Positions 43,185-53,864 of a DNA stretch of 62,500 bases are shown piece by piece. This DNA is from Brevibacillus brevis NBRC 100599 (GTDB lineage: Bacteria > Bacillota > Bacilli > Brevibacillales > Brevibacillaceae). A program made the translations under genes and the position numbers. Position 1 is the first letter of the stretch. Each line of letters starts with the position of its first letter. The notes under the pieces are model-generated. The model made no database searches. It was not told where the DNA came from and saw only the letters and a list, made by a program, of their open reading frames with translations. Location of the stretch: assembly GCF_000010165.1 (NCBI RefSeq), contig NC_012491.1, positions 197,501-260,000 on the forward strand, given 5' to 3'.

Positions 43185-43553
43185 ATGATCCAAACTCAGA
43201 CGAGATTGGCTGTTGCTGACAACTCCGGTGCAAAGGAACTCATGTGCATCAAGGTTCTGGGTGGTTCCGGTCGTAAAACGGCGAACATCGGTGATGTTAT
43301 CGTGTGCTCCGTAAAATCCGCTACACCCGGCGGCGTTGTCAAGAAAGGTCAAGTAGTTAAAGCGGTAGTAGTACGCACAGTAAGTGGCGTTCGTCGTAAC
43401 GATGGTTCTTACATCCGTTTCGATGAAAATGCAGCTGTAGTTATCAAAGACGATCAATCCCCACGTGGTACTCGTATCTTTGGACCTGTGGCTCGTGAGC
43501 TCCGCGATAAGGATTTCATGAAGATCATCTCTCTGGCTCCAGAGGTTATCTAA
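43185..43553 (+). CDS. rplN: 50S ribosomal protein L14
   Basis: 122 residues; [20 protein letters not shown] and [29 protein letters not shown] precedes the ATG. At the subunit interface, and the docking site of silencing factor RsfS. Confidence 0.98.
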   Translation: MIQTQTRLAVADNSGAKELMCIKVLGGSGRKTANIGDVIVCSVKSATPGGVVKKGQVVKAVVVRTVSGVRRNDGSYIRFDENAAVVIKDDQSPRGTRIFGPVARELRDKDFMKIISLAPEVI

Positions 43554-43602
43554 TTGAACGGCAAAACTCAGGCAGTTTGTTCGATAGGAGGTGCACCAAG
43601 CG

Positions 43603-43917
43603 ATGCACGTTAAAAAAGGCGACACTGTTATCGTAAATGCGGGCAAAGATAAAGGCAAAAAAGGTCGCGTTCTCGCTGCTTATCCAAAGAAAGAACGCGT
43701 TCTGGTTGAAGGTATCAACCTCGTGAAGAAACATAGCCGTCCGTCCCAAGCTAACCCGCAAGGTGGCATTGTGACTCAAGAAGCAGCTATTCACGTATCC
43801 AACGTATCTTTGATCGATCCGAAGTCCGGAAAAGCTACTCGCATCGGTTACAAAGTTTTGGATAACGGCAAGAAAGTTCGGTACGCGAAAAAGTCTGGCG
43901 AAGTACTCGACAAGTAG
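43603..43917 (+). CDS. rplX: 50S ribosomal protein L24
   Basis: 104 residues with a KOW motif in [24 protein letters not shown] at 43591 lies in the GATAGGAGGTG Shine-Dalgarno, so ATG 43603 is chosen. Early assembly protein of the large subunit. Confidence 0.97.
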   Translation: MHVKKGDTVIVNAGKDKGKKGRVLAAYPKKERVLVEGINLVKKHSRPSQANPQGGIVTQEAAIHVSNVSLIDPKSGKATRIGYKVLDNGKKVRYAKKSGEVLDK

Positions 43918-43943
43918 TCAGGTTGGAAAGGAGGATATCCTAG

Positions 43944-44486
43944 ATGGCAACAAGATTGAAAGAAAAGTATACGAGCGAAATCGTACCTAGCTTGATGAGC
44001 AAGTTCAACTACACTTCCATCATGCAAGTGCCGAAAGTAGAAAAGATCATCATCAATATGGGTGTTGGCGAAGCGGTAGCGAACGCTAAGTCCTTGGATA
44101 CTGCAATTGAAGACCTGCAAATCATCGCTGGTCAAAAGCCTGTAGTAACAAAGGCTAAGAAATCCATCGCGGGTTTCAAATTGCGTGAAGGTATGCCGAT
44201 CGGTGCGAAGGTTACTCTGCGCGGCGAGCGTATGTACCACTTCCTCGACAAATTGATGAACGTATCTCTCCCACGTGTTCGTGACTTCCGTGGAATTTCT
44301 TCCAAGGCTTTTGACGGACGCGGTAACTACACACTTGGTCTGAAGGAACAACTGATCTTCCCTGAGATCGAGTACGATAAAATTGATAAAGTTCGCGGTA
44401 TGGACATCGTTGTTGTTACTTCCGCGAAAACGGATGAGGAAGCTCGTGAGTTGCTGACTCAAATGGGTATGCCATTCCGTAAATAA
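43944..44486 (+). CDS. rplE: 50S ribosomal protein L5
   Basis: 180 residues; [19 protein letters not shown] and [29 protein letters not shown] precedes the ATG. Binds 5S rRNA and contacts P-site tRNA. Confidence 0.98.
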   Translation: MATRLKEKYTSEIVPSLMSKFNYTSIMQVPKVEKIIINMGVGEAVANAKSLDTAIEDLQIIAGQKPVVTKAKKSIAGFKLREGMPIGAKVTLRGERMYHFLDKLMNVSLPRVRDFRGISSKAFDGRGNYTLGLKEQLIFPEIEYDKIDKVRGMDIVVVTSAKTDEEARELLTQMGMPFRK

Positions 44487-44510
44487 ACCCACTCGTAAGG
44501 AGGGAAGAAT

Positions 44511-44696
44511 GTGGCAAAGAAATCAATGATCATCAAGCAACAGCGGGAGCCGAAGTTTGCAGTACGCGCGTACACACGTTGCGAGCGTTGCGGACGTCCT
44601 CACTCCGTATTGCGCAAATTTAAACTCTGCCGTATTTGCTTCCGTGAACTTGCTTATAAAGGTCAAATTCCAGGCGTGAAAAAAGCAAGCTGGTAA
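44511..44696 (+). CDS. rpsN: 30S ribosomal protein S14, zinc-binding type Z
   Basis: 61 residues, the short form, with four cysteines in CERCGRPH and CRICFRE forming a zinc site. GTG 44511 follows AAGGAGGG. This is the primary zinc-containing S14 of Bacilli, which can be replaced by a zinc-free paralogue under zinc limitation. Confidence 0.97.
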   Translation: MAKKSMIIKQQREPKFAVRAYTRCERCGRPHSVLRKFKLCRICFRELAYKGQIPGVKKASW

Positions 44697-44723
44697 TTTG
44701 AAACGGGAAGGAGGTTTTCTCTC

Positions 44724-45122
44724 ATGGTTATGACTGATCCAATCGCAGATATGTTGACACGAATTCGTAACGCCAACATGGTTCGCCACGAGAAAGTGGA
44801 AATCCCGGCGTCCACCATCAAGAAGGAAATCGCGCGCATTCTGAAAGAAGAAGGCTTCATCCGCGATGCGGAGTTTGTTGAAGACAACAAACAAGGAATC
44901 ATCCGCGTATTCCTGAAATATGGTGCAGGCAACGAGCGTGTTATCACAGGTCTGAAACGCATCTCCAAGCCAGGACTTCGTGTTTATGCAAAGAACAATG
45001 AAGTACCTAAGGTTTTGGGTGGTCTCGGTTGCGCGATCATCTCTACATCCACTGGTGTAATGACTGACAAGCAAGCTCGTCAAGCTCACGTAGGTGGAGA
45101 GGTTCTCGCATACATTTGGTAA
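44724..45122 (+). CDS. rpsH: 30S ribosomal protein S8
   Basis: 132 residues; [17 protein letters not shown] and the C-terminal [23 protein letters not shown] 44724 follows GGAAGGAGGT; a second ATG two codons later is also possible. Central 16S rRNA binder and, in other bacteria, repressor of the spc operon. Confidence 0.97.
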   Translation: MVMTDPIADMLTRIRNANMVRHEKVEIPASTIKKEIARILKEEGFIRDAEFVEDNKQGIIRVFLKYGAGNERVITGLKRISKPGLRVYAKNNEVPKVLGGLGCAIISTSTGVMTDKQARQAHVGGEVLAYIW

Positions 45123-45157
45123 TTAACAGATTGTAAATAGCACAGGAGGTGCACCAC

Positions 45158-45694
45158 ATGTCTCGTGTCGGTAGAAAACCGATCGTGGTCCCTGCAGGCG
45201 TTACCCTCACTCTGAACGGTACTGAGCTGACGGTAAAAGGCCCTAAGGGTCAACTCGTTCGTAGCTTCCATGAAGATATCAAAATCAACATCGCTGAAAA
45301 CGAAGTAATCGTTGAGCGTCCAAGCGATAACAAACTTCACCGTTCCCTGCATGGTACGACTCGTGCGCTGGTATCCAACATGGTAACTGGCGTATCTGAA
45401 GGCTTCACTCGTACCCTGGAACTGGTCGGTGTAGGTTACCGTGCTGCTAAGTCCGGCAACGGTGTTACTCTCTCTCTTGGTTTCTCCCACCCAGTGGAAG
45501 TTACTCCAGAAGAGGGTATCGAAATTGATGTACCAAACCAAACCACTTTGGTGGTAAAAGGTATTAACAAAGAGCGCGTAGGCCAAATTGCTGCTGAAAT
45601 CCGTTCTCTGCGTAAACCTGAGCCATACAAAGGTAAAGGTATCAAGTACAGCAATGAAGTTGTTCGTCGTAAAGAAGGTAAAAAAGGTAAATAA
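45158..45694 (+). CDS. rplF: 50S ribosomal protein L6
   Basis: 178 residues; [19 protein letters not shown] and [20 protein letters not shown]. The GTG at 45149 lies inside AGGAGGTG, so ATG 45158 is the start. Near the sarcin-ricin loop. Confidence 0.97.
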
Positions 45695-45726
45695 GCTTCT
45701 AGCTTCATGAGAAAGGAGGCCGCTTA

Positions 45727-46089
45727 ATGTTTACGAAAGCTGATAAAAACAAAGCTCGGAAAAAACGTCACCTGCGAATCCGCAAACGTGTGATTGGTAC
45801 TACCATTCGCCCACGTCTGAACGTATTCCGTTCTTCTAAGCACATCTACGCTCAATTGATCGACGATGCAACTGGCGTAACACTGGTATCTGCATCTTCT
45901 TTGGATAAAGAGCTGGGCCTGAATAATGGCGCAAACGTGGAAGCTGCTACAGCTGTTGGCACACTGATCGCTAAGCGTGCACAAGAAAAAGGTGCGACTG
46001 AAGTGATTTTTGACCGCGGTGGTTACATCTATCATGGACGTATTAAAGCACTGGCAGAAGCAGCTCGTGAAGCTGGTCTGCAATTCTAA
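45727..46089 (+). CDS. rplR: 50S ribosomal protein L18
   Basis: 120 residues; [19 protein letters not shown] and [29 protein letters not shown] precedes the ATG. Binds 5S rRNA with L5. Confidence 0.97.
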   Translation: MFTKADKNKARKKRHLRIRKRVIGTTIRPRLNVFRSSKHIYAQLIDDATGVTLVSASSLDKELGLNNGANVEAATAVGTLIAKRAQEKGATEVIFDRGGYIYHGRIKALAEAAREAGLQF

Positions 46090-46107
46090 CAACAAGGAGG
46101 GTAAGGA

Positions 46108-46605
46108 ATGCGTATCGACCCTAGCAAATTAGAGCTCGAAGAAAAAGTAGTCGCAGTTAACCGTGTTGCAAAAACGGTTAAAGGTGGACGTCGTATGAGC
46201 TTCAGCGCCTTGGTTGTTGTGGGAGACCGTAACGGCCACGTAGGTGCTGGTATGGGTAAAGCTCAAGAAGTTCCAGACGCCATTCGCAAAGCGATTGACG
46301 ATGCTAAGAAAAAATTGATCCGTGTACCGATGAGAGGAACAACTGTTCCGCACCAAGTACTGTGCCAATTCGGCGCTGGTAAGGTTCTCATCAAGCCTGC
46401 TGCCCCTGGTACAGGTGTTATCGCTGGTGGACCTGTTCGTGCCGTACTCGAACTGGCTGGTGTAGGCGATATCTTGAGTAAGTCTCTTGGTTCCAACAAT
46501 CCTATCAACATGGTCAACGCTACGCTGGAAGGCCTCGGTCGTCTGAAAACAGCGGAAGATGTCGCGAAATTGCGCGGTAAGACTGTTGACGAGTTGTTGG
46601 GTTAA
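46108..46605 (+). CDS. rpsE: 30S ribosomal protein S5
   Basis: 165 residues; double-stranded RNA-binding N-domain with [19 protein letters not shown] and the spectinomycin-contacting loop, then [27 protein letters not shown] precedes the ATG. Contributes to decoding accuracy. Confidence 0.98.
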
Positions 46606-46621
46606 TAAGGAGGGAATGAAC

Positions 46622-46807
46622 ATGGCAAAATTGCAAATCACCCTCAAACGCAGCCTGATCGGTCGTACTGTAGATCAGCAAGACACTGTAAAAGCTCTGG
46701 GTCTTCGCAAAATCAACTCCACTGTAGTGAAGGAAGATAATCCTGCAATTCGTGGAATGGTTTTCAAAGTGAAGCACTTGGTAGAAGTGAAAGAAGTAGA
46801 AGCTTAA
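46622..46807 (+). CDS. rpmD: 50S ribosomal protein L30
   Basis: 61 residues; [17 protein letters not shown] and [22 protein letters not shown] precedes ATG 46622; the frame further upstream lies within rpsE and is not used. Confidence 0.97.
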
Positions 46808-46840
46808 TTGAACATCTCAATTAGTTAGGAGGTGCAACGT

Positions 46841-47281
46841 ATGAAATTGCATGAACTGCAACCTGCAGAAGGATCCCGTCACACTCGTAAGCGTATCGGT
46901 CGCGGTATTGGTAGCGGTACTGGCAAAACTGCTGGTAAAGGTCACAAAGGTCAAAACGCTCGTTCCGGTGGCGGCGTACGCCCAGGTTTCGAGGGTGGTC
47001 AAAACCCATTGTACCGTCGTCTGCCTAAGCGTGGTTTCACTAACATCAGCCGCAAAGAATTTGCGATTGTTAGCTTGGACGCGCTGAACCGTTTCGAAGA
47101 GGGCACTGTAGTAACACCTGAGCTGTTGAAAGAAACTGGTGTTATCAGCGCGCTGCGCGACGGTGTTAAGGTTCTTGCTAACGGTGAACTGACTGTGAAG
47201 CTGACTGTAAAAGCTCACAAGTTCTCCGGAGCTGCTGCTGAGAAGATCGCACAAGTCGGTGGAACAACCGAGGTGATCTAA
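46841..47281 (+). CDS. rplO: 50S ribosomal protein L15
   Basis: 146 residues; [20 protein letters not shown] and the glycine-rich [22 protein letters not shown] at 46832 lies in the AGGAGGTG site, so ATG 46841 is chosen. The stop codon overlaps the secY ATG by one base, so the two are coupled. Confidence 0.98.
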
Positions 47282-48576
47282 TGTTAGCGTCCTTAACTAA
47301 CATTTTCAAAATTAGCGACCTTCGTCGCAAAATCCTTTTTACGCTCATGATGCTGGTTGTTTTCCGGATCGGAAGCTATGTGCCAGTTCCTAACGTAAAT
47401 GTCGCGTTGTTTCAGCAGAACACAAACCAATTACTTGGCTTGTTGAACACCTTCTCAGGTGGTGCACTGCATAACTTCTCGATTTTTGCCATGGGTATCA
47501 TGCCGTACATTACGGCATCGATTATCATGCAGCTGATGTCCATGGATGTTGTGCCTAAGCTTACGCAATGGGCTCGTGAAGGGGAAGTTGGTCGTCGCAA
47601 GATTGCCACCGTTACCCGTTACGCTACAATTATCCTTGGTTTGATTCAGTCTGTAGGGATGACGATTGGATTCAACAATATGGCGCCTGGTTTACTAAAC
47701 GACACGTCGGTTAGCAGCTATGCACTCATTGCGTTGACTTTGACAGCTGGGACCGCATTCATGATGTGGATGGGGGAACAGATTACGGAGAAGGGTATCG
47801 GTAACGGGATTTCGATCCTGATCGTTGGTGGGATCGTCGCTAACATTCCGCAAGGGATTACGACGATTTACACAACACAGTTCGCTGACCCATCTCAAAA
47901 CGTATTCTTCAGCGTCGTCAAAGTTCTGCTTATCCTATTGGTGATCCTCGCCATCATTGTCGGGGTTATCTTTATGCAGCAAGGCCTTCGTAAGATTCCA
48001 GTGCAATATGCGAAACGAGTGGTTGGACGCAAAATGTACGGTGGTCAATCTACCCACATTCCACTGAAAATCAACTCTGCTGGTGTTATTCCTGTTATCT
48101 TTGCGGTATCGCTGGTAATGTTCCCGTCAACGATTGCTCAGTTCTGGGTGGATGCATCTGGACAAGGATTTGCTAACTGGATTTATCAGAACTTCCAAGT
48201 CAACAAACCATTAGGAATGACGCTTTACGCTATCTTGATTCTCGGATTCACCTACTTCTACACATTCGTACAGATCAACCCTGTACAAATGGCAGAAAAC
48301 ATGAGAAAAAATGGCGGTTACATTCCTGGTATCCGACCTGGTAAAAACACTGAGGTATTCATTACTCGTACATTAAACCGGTTAACATTGGCGGGCGCTT
48401 TGTTCTTGATGATTATTGCGATATTGCCATTCTTCTTCGGTAGTCTTGCAAACTTGCCACAATCCATTTACATCGGTGGTACATCGCTGTTGATCGTGGT
48501 TGGGGTAAGCTTGGATACAATGAAGCAGATTGAAAGTCAAATGATCAAACGCCACTACCAAGGGTTTATCAAGTAA
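47281..48576 (+). CDS. secY: Preprotein translocase subunit SecY
   Basis: 431 residues with ten membrane helices. FSIFAMGIMPYITASIIMQL is the conserved second-helix region and the C5 loop with RKIPVQYAKRV contacts SecA and the ribosome. It forms the protein-export channel with SecE (19630). No separate Shine-Dalgarno is evident; translation is probably coupled to rplO. Confidence 0.97.
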   Translation: MLASLTNIFKISDLRRKILFTLMMLVVFRIGSYVPVPNVNVALFQQNTNQLLGLLNTFSGGALHNFSIFAMGIMPYITASIIMQLMSMDVVPKLTQWAREGEVGRRKIATVTRYATIILGLIQSVGMTIGFNNMAPGLLNDTSVSSYALIALTLTAGTAFMMWMGEQITEKGIGNGISILIVGGIVANIPQGITTIYTTQFADPSQNVFFSVVKVLLILLVILAIIVGVIFMQQGLRKIPVQYAKRVVGRKMYGGQSTHIPLKINSAGVIPVIFAVSLVMFPSTIAQFWVDASGQGFANWIYQNFQVNKPLGMTLYAILILGFTYFYTFVQINPVQMAENMRKNGGYIPGIRPGKNTEVFITRTLNRLTLAGALFLMIIAILPFFFGSLANLPQSIYIGGTSLLIVVGVSLDTMKQIESQMIKRHYQGFIK

Positions 48577-48579
48577 TGA

Positions 48580-49281
<702 letters not shown>

Positions 49282-49287
49282 TTGCGA

Positions 49288-50034
49288 ATGATTATCCTAA
49301 AGTCGAAAGCAGAACTTGAGGTTATGCGCGAAGCTGGTCGTATCGTCGCACTCACCCATCAAGAACTGGCCAAGGCGATCAAGCCTGGTGTCACGACGAA
49401 GCAGCTAGACGAAATTGCCGAGACCTTTATTCGAAGCATGGGAGCAATTCCATCGTTTAAAGGCTATGGTGGCTTTCCAGGAAGTATCTGTGCTTCAGTC
49501 AATGAAGAACTCGTACACGGGATCCCAGGTAAACGGGCGTTACAAGAAGGAGACATTATCAGTATCGACATTGGTGCCCAGTTTCAGGGTTATCATGGCG
49601 ACTCCGCTTGGACGTATCCGGTCGGTAAGATTTCAACAGAAAACCAGAAGCTACTCAGAGTAACGGAAGAGTCGTTGTACAAGGGGCTTGAAAAAGCTGT
49701 TCCAGGTGGACGCTTATCCGATATCTCTCATGCGATTCAGGTTCATGCAGAAGCTGCCGACTTCACACTCGTTCGCGAGTATGTGGGGCATGGGATCGGG
49801 CAAAACTTGCACGAAGATCCGCAGGTTCCTAACTACGGCCCTCCTGATCGAGGACCACGGTTAAAACCAGGCATGGTGTTGGCAATTGAGCCAATGGTAA
49901 ATGCCGGCGAACGTTATGTCCGCACATTGGAGGACAATTGGACGGTAGTAACAGTGGATCGGAAAACTTGTGCTCATTTTGAACACACCATCGCGATTAC
50001 GGAAGATGGCTATGAGATTTTTACACGGACATAA
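49288..50034 (+). CDS. map: Methionine aminopeptidase type I
   Basis: 248 residues. The dinuclear metal ligands are recognisable: the aspartates in [17 protein letters not shown], His in GHGIG, Glu in AIEPM and Glu near the end in HTIAITEDG. Removes N-terminal methionine. ATG 49288 follows GAGGGT; a TTG at 49282 is closer and less likely. Confidence 0.96.
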   Translation: MIILKSKAELEVMREAGRIVALTHQELAKAIKPGVTTKQLDEIAETFIRSMGAIPSFKGYGGFPGSICASVNEELVHGIPGKRALQEGDIISIDIGAQFQGYHGDSAWTYPVGKISTENQKLLRVTEESLYKGLEKAVPGGRLSDISHAIQVHAEAADFTLVREYVGHGIGQNLHEDPQVPNYGPPDRGPRLKPGMVLAIEPMVNAGERYVRTLEDNWTVVTVDRKTCAHFEHTIAITEDGYEIFTRT

Positions 50035-50150
50035 AAACGGTAGTTCCGAACGATTCGGGATTGTCGTCCAACGTGTCGACGATAAGTTCGTTGTGTGATC
50101 ATTTCGCAAAACTCATGGTCCGACTGAAGAGCAGAAGAAAGGAGAGTTTA
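50006..50150 (+). pseudogene. Remnant of a KOW-domain RNA-binding protein gene
   Basis: In Bacilli a small KOW-domain gene (ybzG-like) lies between map and infA. Here an open frame starting at ATG 50006 or 50012, overlapping the end of map, reads RFLHGHKN then GSSERFGIVVQRVDDKFVV and stops at TGA 50096-50098; this matches the KOW core. The expected basic tail appears in another frame just after ([17 protein letters not shown], from 50094), as if a +1 shift were needed. No good Shine-Dalgarno is seen. Interpreted as a frameshifted or decayed gene; a functional 28-30 residue peptide cannot be excluded. Confidence 0.5.
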
Positions 50151-50152
50151 CC

Positions 50153-50371
50153 ATGGCAAAAGATGATGTAATTGAGGTGGAAGGTACGGTAATCGAACCT
50201 TTGCCAAATGCTATGTTTCGAGTAGAATTAGAGAATGGACATAAAGTCCTTGCTCACGTCTCAGGAAAAATCCGCATGCACTTTATCCGTATCCTGCCGG
50301 GGGATAAAGTAACTGTTGAACTGTCGCCGTACGACTTAACCCGCGGACGTATTACGTACCGCTATAAATAG
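50153..50371 (+). CDS. infA: Translation initiation factor IF-1
   Basis: 72 residues, single S1/OB domain: [20 protein letters not shown] and the C-terminal [21 protein letters not shown] precedes ATG 50153. Binds the 30S A site during initiation. Confidence 0.98.
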   Translation: MAKDDVIEVEGTVIEPLPNAMFRVELENGHKVLAHVSGKIRMHFIRILPGDKVTVELSPYDLTRGRITYRYK

Positions 50372-50387
50372 TAAGCAAAACCCCTAG

Positions 50388-50519
<132 letters not shown>

Positions 50520-50540
50520 ACAAGGAGGTGCTTTTGACAC

Positions 50541-50909
50541 ATGGCACGTATTGCAGGCGTAGACTTGCCGCGCGAAAAACGCGTTGAAGTTGCTCTTACC
50601 TACATTTTTGGTATTGGCCGCCCCACGTCTCAAAAAATTCTGTCCGCTACTGGCGTAGATATGAACACTCGTGTTCGCGATCTGACAGAAGATGAAGTGA
50701 ACAAACTTCGTGAGTACATCGACAAAACTGTGAAGGTAGAAGGTGACCTCCGTCGTGAGATCTCCCTCAACATCAAGCGTCTGATGGAAATCGGTTGCTT
50801 CCGTGGCATCCGCCATCGTCGTGGACTTCCAGTTCGCGGTCAACGTTCTAAAACAAATGCTCGTACGCGTAAAGGTCCACGCCGTACAGTAGCAAACAAG
50901 AAGAAGTAA
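50541..50909 (+). CDS. rpsM: 30S ribosomal protein S13
   Basis: 122 residues; [19 protein letters not shown], helix-two-turn-helix, and C-terminal [28 protein letters not shown] precedes the ATG. Forms inter-subunit bridges. Confidence 0.98.
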
Positions 50910-50925
50910 AGGAGGGTAATCTGAC

Positions 50926-51327
50926 ATGGCGAAAAGAAAACAAGCTACAGCAACACGTACCCGTCGTCGTGACCGTAAGAATGTTGAAGTCGGCGTAGCA
51001 CACATCCGTTCTACTTTCAACAATACGATCGTCACAATCACGGATCCACACGGTAACGCGATCTCTTGGTCCAGTGCTGGTTCCCTCGGCTTCAAAGGCT
51101 CCCGTAAAAGCACTCCATTTGCTGCGCAAATGGCTGCTGAAGCGGCTGCACGCGTTGCTATGGAACACGGCATGCGTTCCCTTGAAGTATCGGTAAAAGG
51201 CCCAGGTGCAGGTCGTGAAGCTGCGATCCGTTCCCTGCAAGCAACTGGTCTTGAAGTGAACATGATTAAAGACGTGACGCCAATTCCGCACAACGGTTGC
51301 CGTCCACCAAAACGTCGCCGCGTGTAA
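50926..51327 (+). CDS. rpsK: 30S ribosomal protein S11
   Basis: 133 residues; [20 protein letters not shown] and [20 protein letters not shown] at the end. AAAGGAGGG precedes the ATG. Lines the platform near the E-site mRNA. Confidence 0.98.
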   Translation: MAKRKQATATRTRRRDRKNVEVGVAHIRSTFNNTIVTITDPHGNAISWSSAGSLGFKGSRKSTPFAAQMAAEAAARVAMEHGMRSLEVSVKGPGAGREAAIRSLQATGLEVNMIKDVTPIPHNGCRPPKRRRV

Positions 51328-51415
51328 CTGGTTTATATCGTTCAGAACATGTCCATACTAGAATGGTAAATTCTGATTTATAGCTTGTCATGCACGCAAA
51401 CGGTAAACCGCCGGG

Positions 51416-51458
51416 GAAATTCCTGAGTGGGCACGTATGCGGCCCACCCAAGGATTTC
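51416..51458 (+). other. Extended hairpin in the rpsK-rpoA intergenic leader
   Basis: Within the 156-base spacer, GAAATTCCT (51416-51424) pairs with AGGATTTC (51451-51458), and inside it GTGGGC (51427-51432) with GCCCAC (51442-51447) around a nine-base loop. No T-run follows, and the rpoA Shine-Dalgarno comes ten bases later, so control of translation or a processing site is more likely than termination. Confidence 0.6.
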
Positions 51459-51483
51459 GACGTTTTGAAGGAGGGTTTGTTTA

Positions 51484-52428
51484 ATGATAGAAATAGAAAA
51501 ACCAAAAATCGAGGTTGTGGAAGTTAGCGACGACAACTCGTATGGAAAGTTTGTTGTAGAACCTCTAGAGCGCGGATACGGAACTACCCTTGGCAACTCG
51601 CTGAGACGAATTCTTCTTTCGTCCTTGCCAGGCGCGGCAGTTCGTACTGTTCAAATCGATGGGGTTCTTCACGAATTCTCTACGGTTGAAGGCGTCGTTG
51701 AAGATGTAACCGAGATCATCCTGAACATCAAAGGCTTGGCGCTGAAGATCCATTCCGATGAAGAAAAAGTAATCGAGATCGATGCAGAAGGCGAAGGCGT
51801 TGTCAAAGCGGGAGATATCCGTGCTGACAGTGATGTGGAGGTCTTAAACCCTGATCTTCATATTGCAACGTTGGCCAATGGCGGTCGTCTGCATATCCGC
51901 ATGACAGCTGGACGTGGTCGTGGTTATGTTCAATCTGATGGAAACAAATCTGAGGATCTGCCTATTGGTGTGATTCCGATTGATTCGATCTACACGCCGA
52001 TCAAGCGCGTTAACTATCAAGTGGAAAATACCCGTGTAGGGCAAATGACCAACTATGACAAGTTAACACTTGAGGTTTGGACTAACGGTAGCATCAGTCC
52101 GGAAGAAGCCGTGAGTCTCGGCGCAAAAATCATGACGGAGCACCTGAACTTGTTCGTCGGTCTGACTGACGAGGCGAAGGATGCAGAAATCATGGTAGAG
52201 AAGGAAGAGGACAAGAAAGAGAAAGTCTTGGAGATGACTATCGAAGAGCTCGATCTTTCTGTTCGTTCCTACAACTGCTTGAAGCGTGCCGGTATTAATA
52301 CCGTGCAAGAGCTGACGCAGAAGACCGAAGAGGACATGATGAAAGTACGCAATCTGGGGCGCAAATCTCTTGAAGAAGTTCAAGAAAAGTTAGCTGAACT
52401 GGGCCTGTCCCTGCGCAGCGACGATTAG
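51484..52428 (+). CDS. rpoA: DNA-directed RNA polymerase subunit alpha
   Basis: 314 residues. N-terminal dimerisation domain with [20 protein letters not shown], then a linker and the C-terminal domain ([30 protein letters not shown]) that contacts UP elements and activators. GAAGGAGGG precedes ATG 51484. Confidence 0.98.
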
Positions 52429-52484
52429 AGTAGCAAACCAAGAAGCAAACTTTTGTTCTCTCGATTAAGAGGGAGGTAAACCAC

Positions 52485-52844
52485 ATGGCACAACGTAAAT
52501 TGGGTCGTCGTAGCTCAGCTCGTAAAGCGCTGTTCCGCGACTTGGTAACAGACCTGATCATCAACGAGCGCATCGAAACTACAGAGATGAAGGCGAAAGA
52601 ATTGCGCCCAATCGCTGAAAAAATGATCACGCTCGCGAAACGTGGCGATCTGCATGCTCGCCGTCAAGTTGCTGCTTTCGTTCGTAAAGAAGTTGCGAAT
52701 GCTGAAGGCCGCGATGCTGTTCAAAAACTGTTCGATGAAATCGCTCCTCGCTTCAAAGAGCGCAACGGTGGATACACTCGTATCCTGAAAGCCGGCCCTC
52801 GCCGTGGCGACGCTGCTCCAATGGCGTACATCGAATTCGTTTAA
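52485..52844 (+). CDS. rplQ: 50S ribosomal protein L17
   Basis: 119 residues; [20 protein letters not shown] and the C-terminal [27 protein letters not shown] precedes the ATG. Surface protein near the tunnel exit; last gene of the ribosomal cluster. Confidence 0.97.
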
Positions 52845-52895
52845 TACATGTAAACTGGTCATTTACTCAGGTTGTAAGCCTGGTAGATTACCGCG

Positions 52896-52952
52896 AAAAG
52901 GGTGGGGGCAGATCTGGTCATAGGCTGGACTCTGATTCAACCCTTTTTTCCT
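52896..52952 (+). terminator. Terminator of the S10-spc-alpha cluster
   Basis: AAAAGGGTG (52896-52904) and CAACCCTTTT (52938-52947) pair over a long loop, followed by TTCCTTTCT. The long loop makes it less ideal, but its position after rplQ fits. Confidence 0.65.
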
Positions 52953-53012
52953 TTCTCTTCGAAATCCTGCTAGTCAGTTCCCTGTGAAGGCTGGGGAGGT
53001 TGTGAATGCCTC

Positions 53013-53864
53013 ATGAATGAAGATAACCTGCTGGCATTGCGAGATGTTTCTTATACCTACGATGGTGAGGATGGCCAACGGGTTCCGGTATTACAAGGTG
53101 TTGACCTTACCATTCAAAAAGGTTCCTTTGTATCCGTATTGGGTCACAACGGTTCCGGCAAATCAACGATGGCAAAGCTGATGAATGCTCTGTTGCTTCC
53201 AGAAGGCGGCACAGTACTTATCAGTGGAATGGATACGAAAGATGGGGAGCAGCTTTGGGAAATTCGACGACATGTTGGCATGGTCTTTCAGAATCCGGAC
53301 AATCAGATTGTTGGGGCCACTGTGGAAGATGATGTCGCCTTTGGCCTAGAGAACATGGGTGTGGACCCCAAAGAGATGCGAGATCGTATCGATGAGGCGC
53401 TCGTTTCTGTAGGGATGGAGTCTTATTTACAAGCACAACCACATCGTCTGTCTGGTGGTCAAAAGCAACGAGTGGCGATTGCAGGGATTATGGCGATGCG
53501 TCCTTCTGTCATCATTTTGGATGAAGCGACAGCGATGCTTGATCCACAAGGGAGAATGGAAGTGCTAAATCTGGCTCGTCAACTGAACCGTGATGAGGGA
53601 CTCACGATCATAAACATTACCCACTTTCCGGAAGAAGCCATCTATTCGGATAAGGTCATCGTCATGAATGCGGGTGAAGTCCTGATGGAAGGTAAGCCGA
53701 GTGAAGTGTTTAATGAGGTAGATCGTTTGAAACAGGTGGGACTGGATGTGCCATTTGCCGTACGACTGCGACACGCACTTCAGTCCAAAGGGATTGATTT
53801 ACCGTTTGTCCTGCATCAAGAGGAGCTGGTGGAGCACGTATGCAAATTACTTTTGACCAAGTAA
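53013..53864 (+). CDS. ecfA1: Energy-coupling factor transporter ATP-binding protein EcfA1
   Basis: 283 residues. Walker A GHNGSGKST, Q-loop in VFQNPDNQIVG, signature LSGGQKQR, Walker B VIILDEATAMLD, H-loop THFPEEA. Together with EcfA2 and EcfT it powers vitamin uptake through exchangeable S-components. ATG 53013 lies 12 bases after GGGGAGGT. Overlaps ecfA2 by 25 bases. Confidence 0.95.
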   Translation: MNEDNLLALRDVSYTYDGEDGQRVPVLQGVDLTIQKGSFVSVLGHNGSGKSTMAKLMNALLLPEGGTVLISGMDTKDGEQLWEIRRHVGMVFQNPDNQIVGATVEDDVAFGLENMGVDPKEMRDRIDEALVSVGMESYLQAQPHRLSGGQKQRVAIAGIMAMRPSVIILDEATAMLDPQGRMEVLNLARQLNRDEGLTIINITHFPEEAIYSDKVIVMNAGEVLMEGKPSEVFNEVDRLKQVGLDVPFAVRLRHALQSKGIDLPFVLHQEELVEHVCKLLLTK

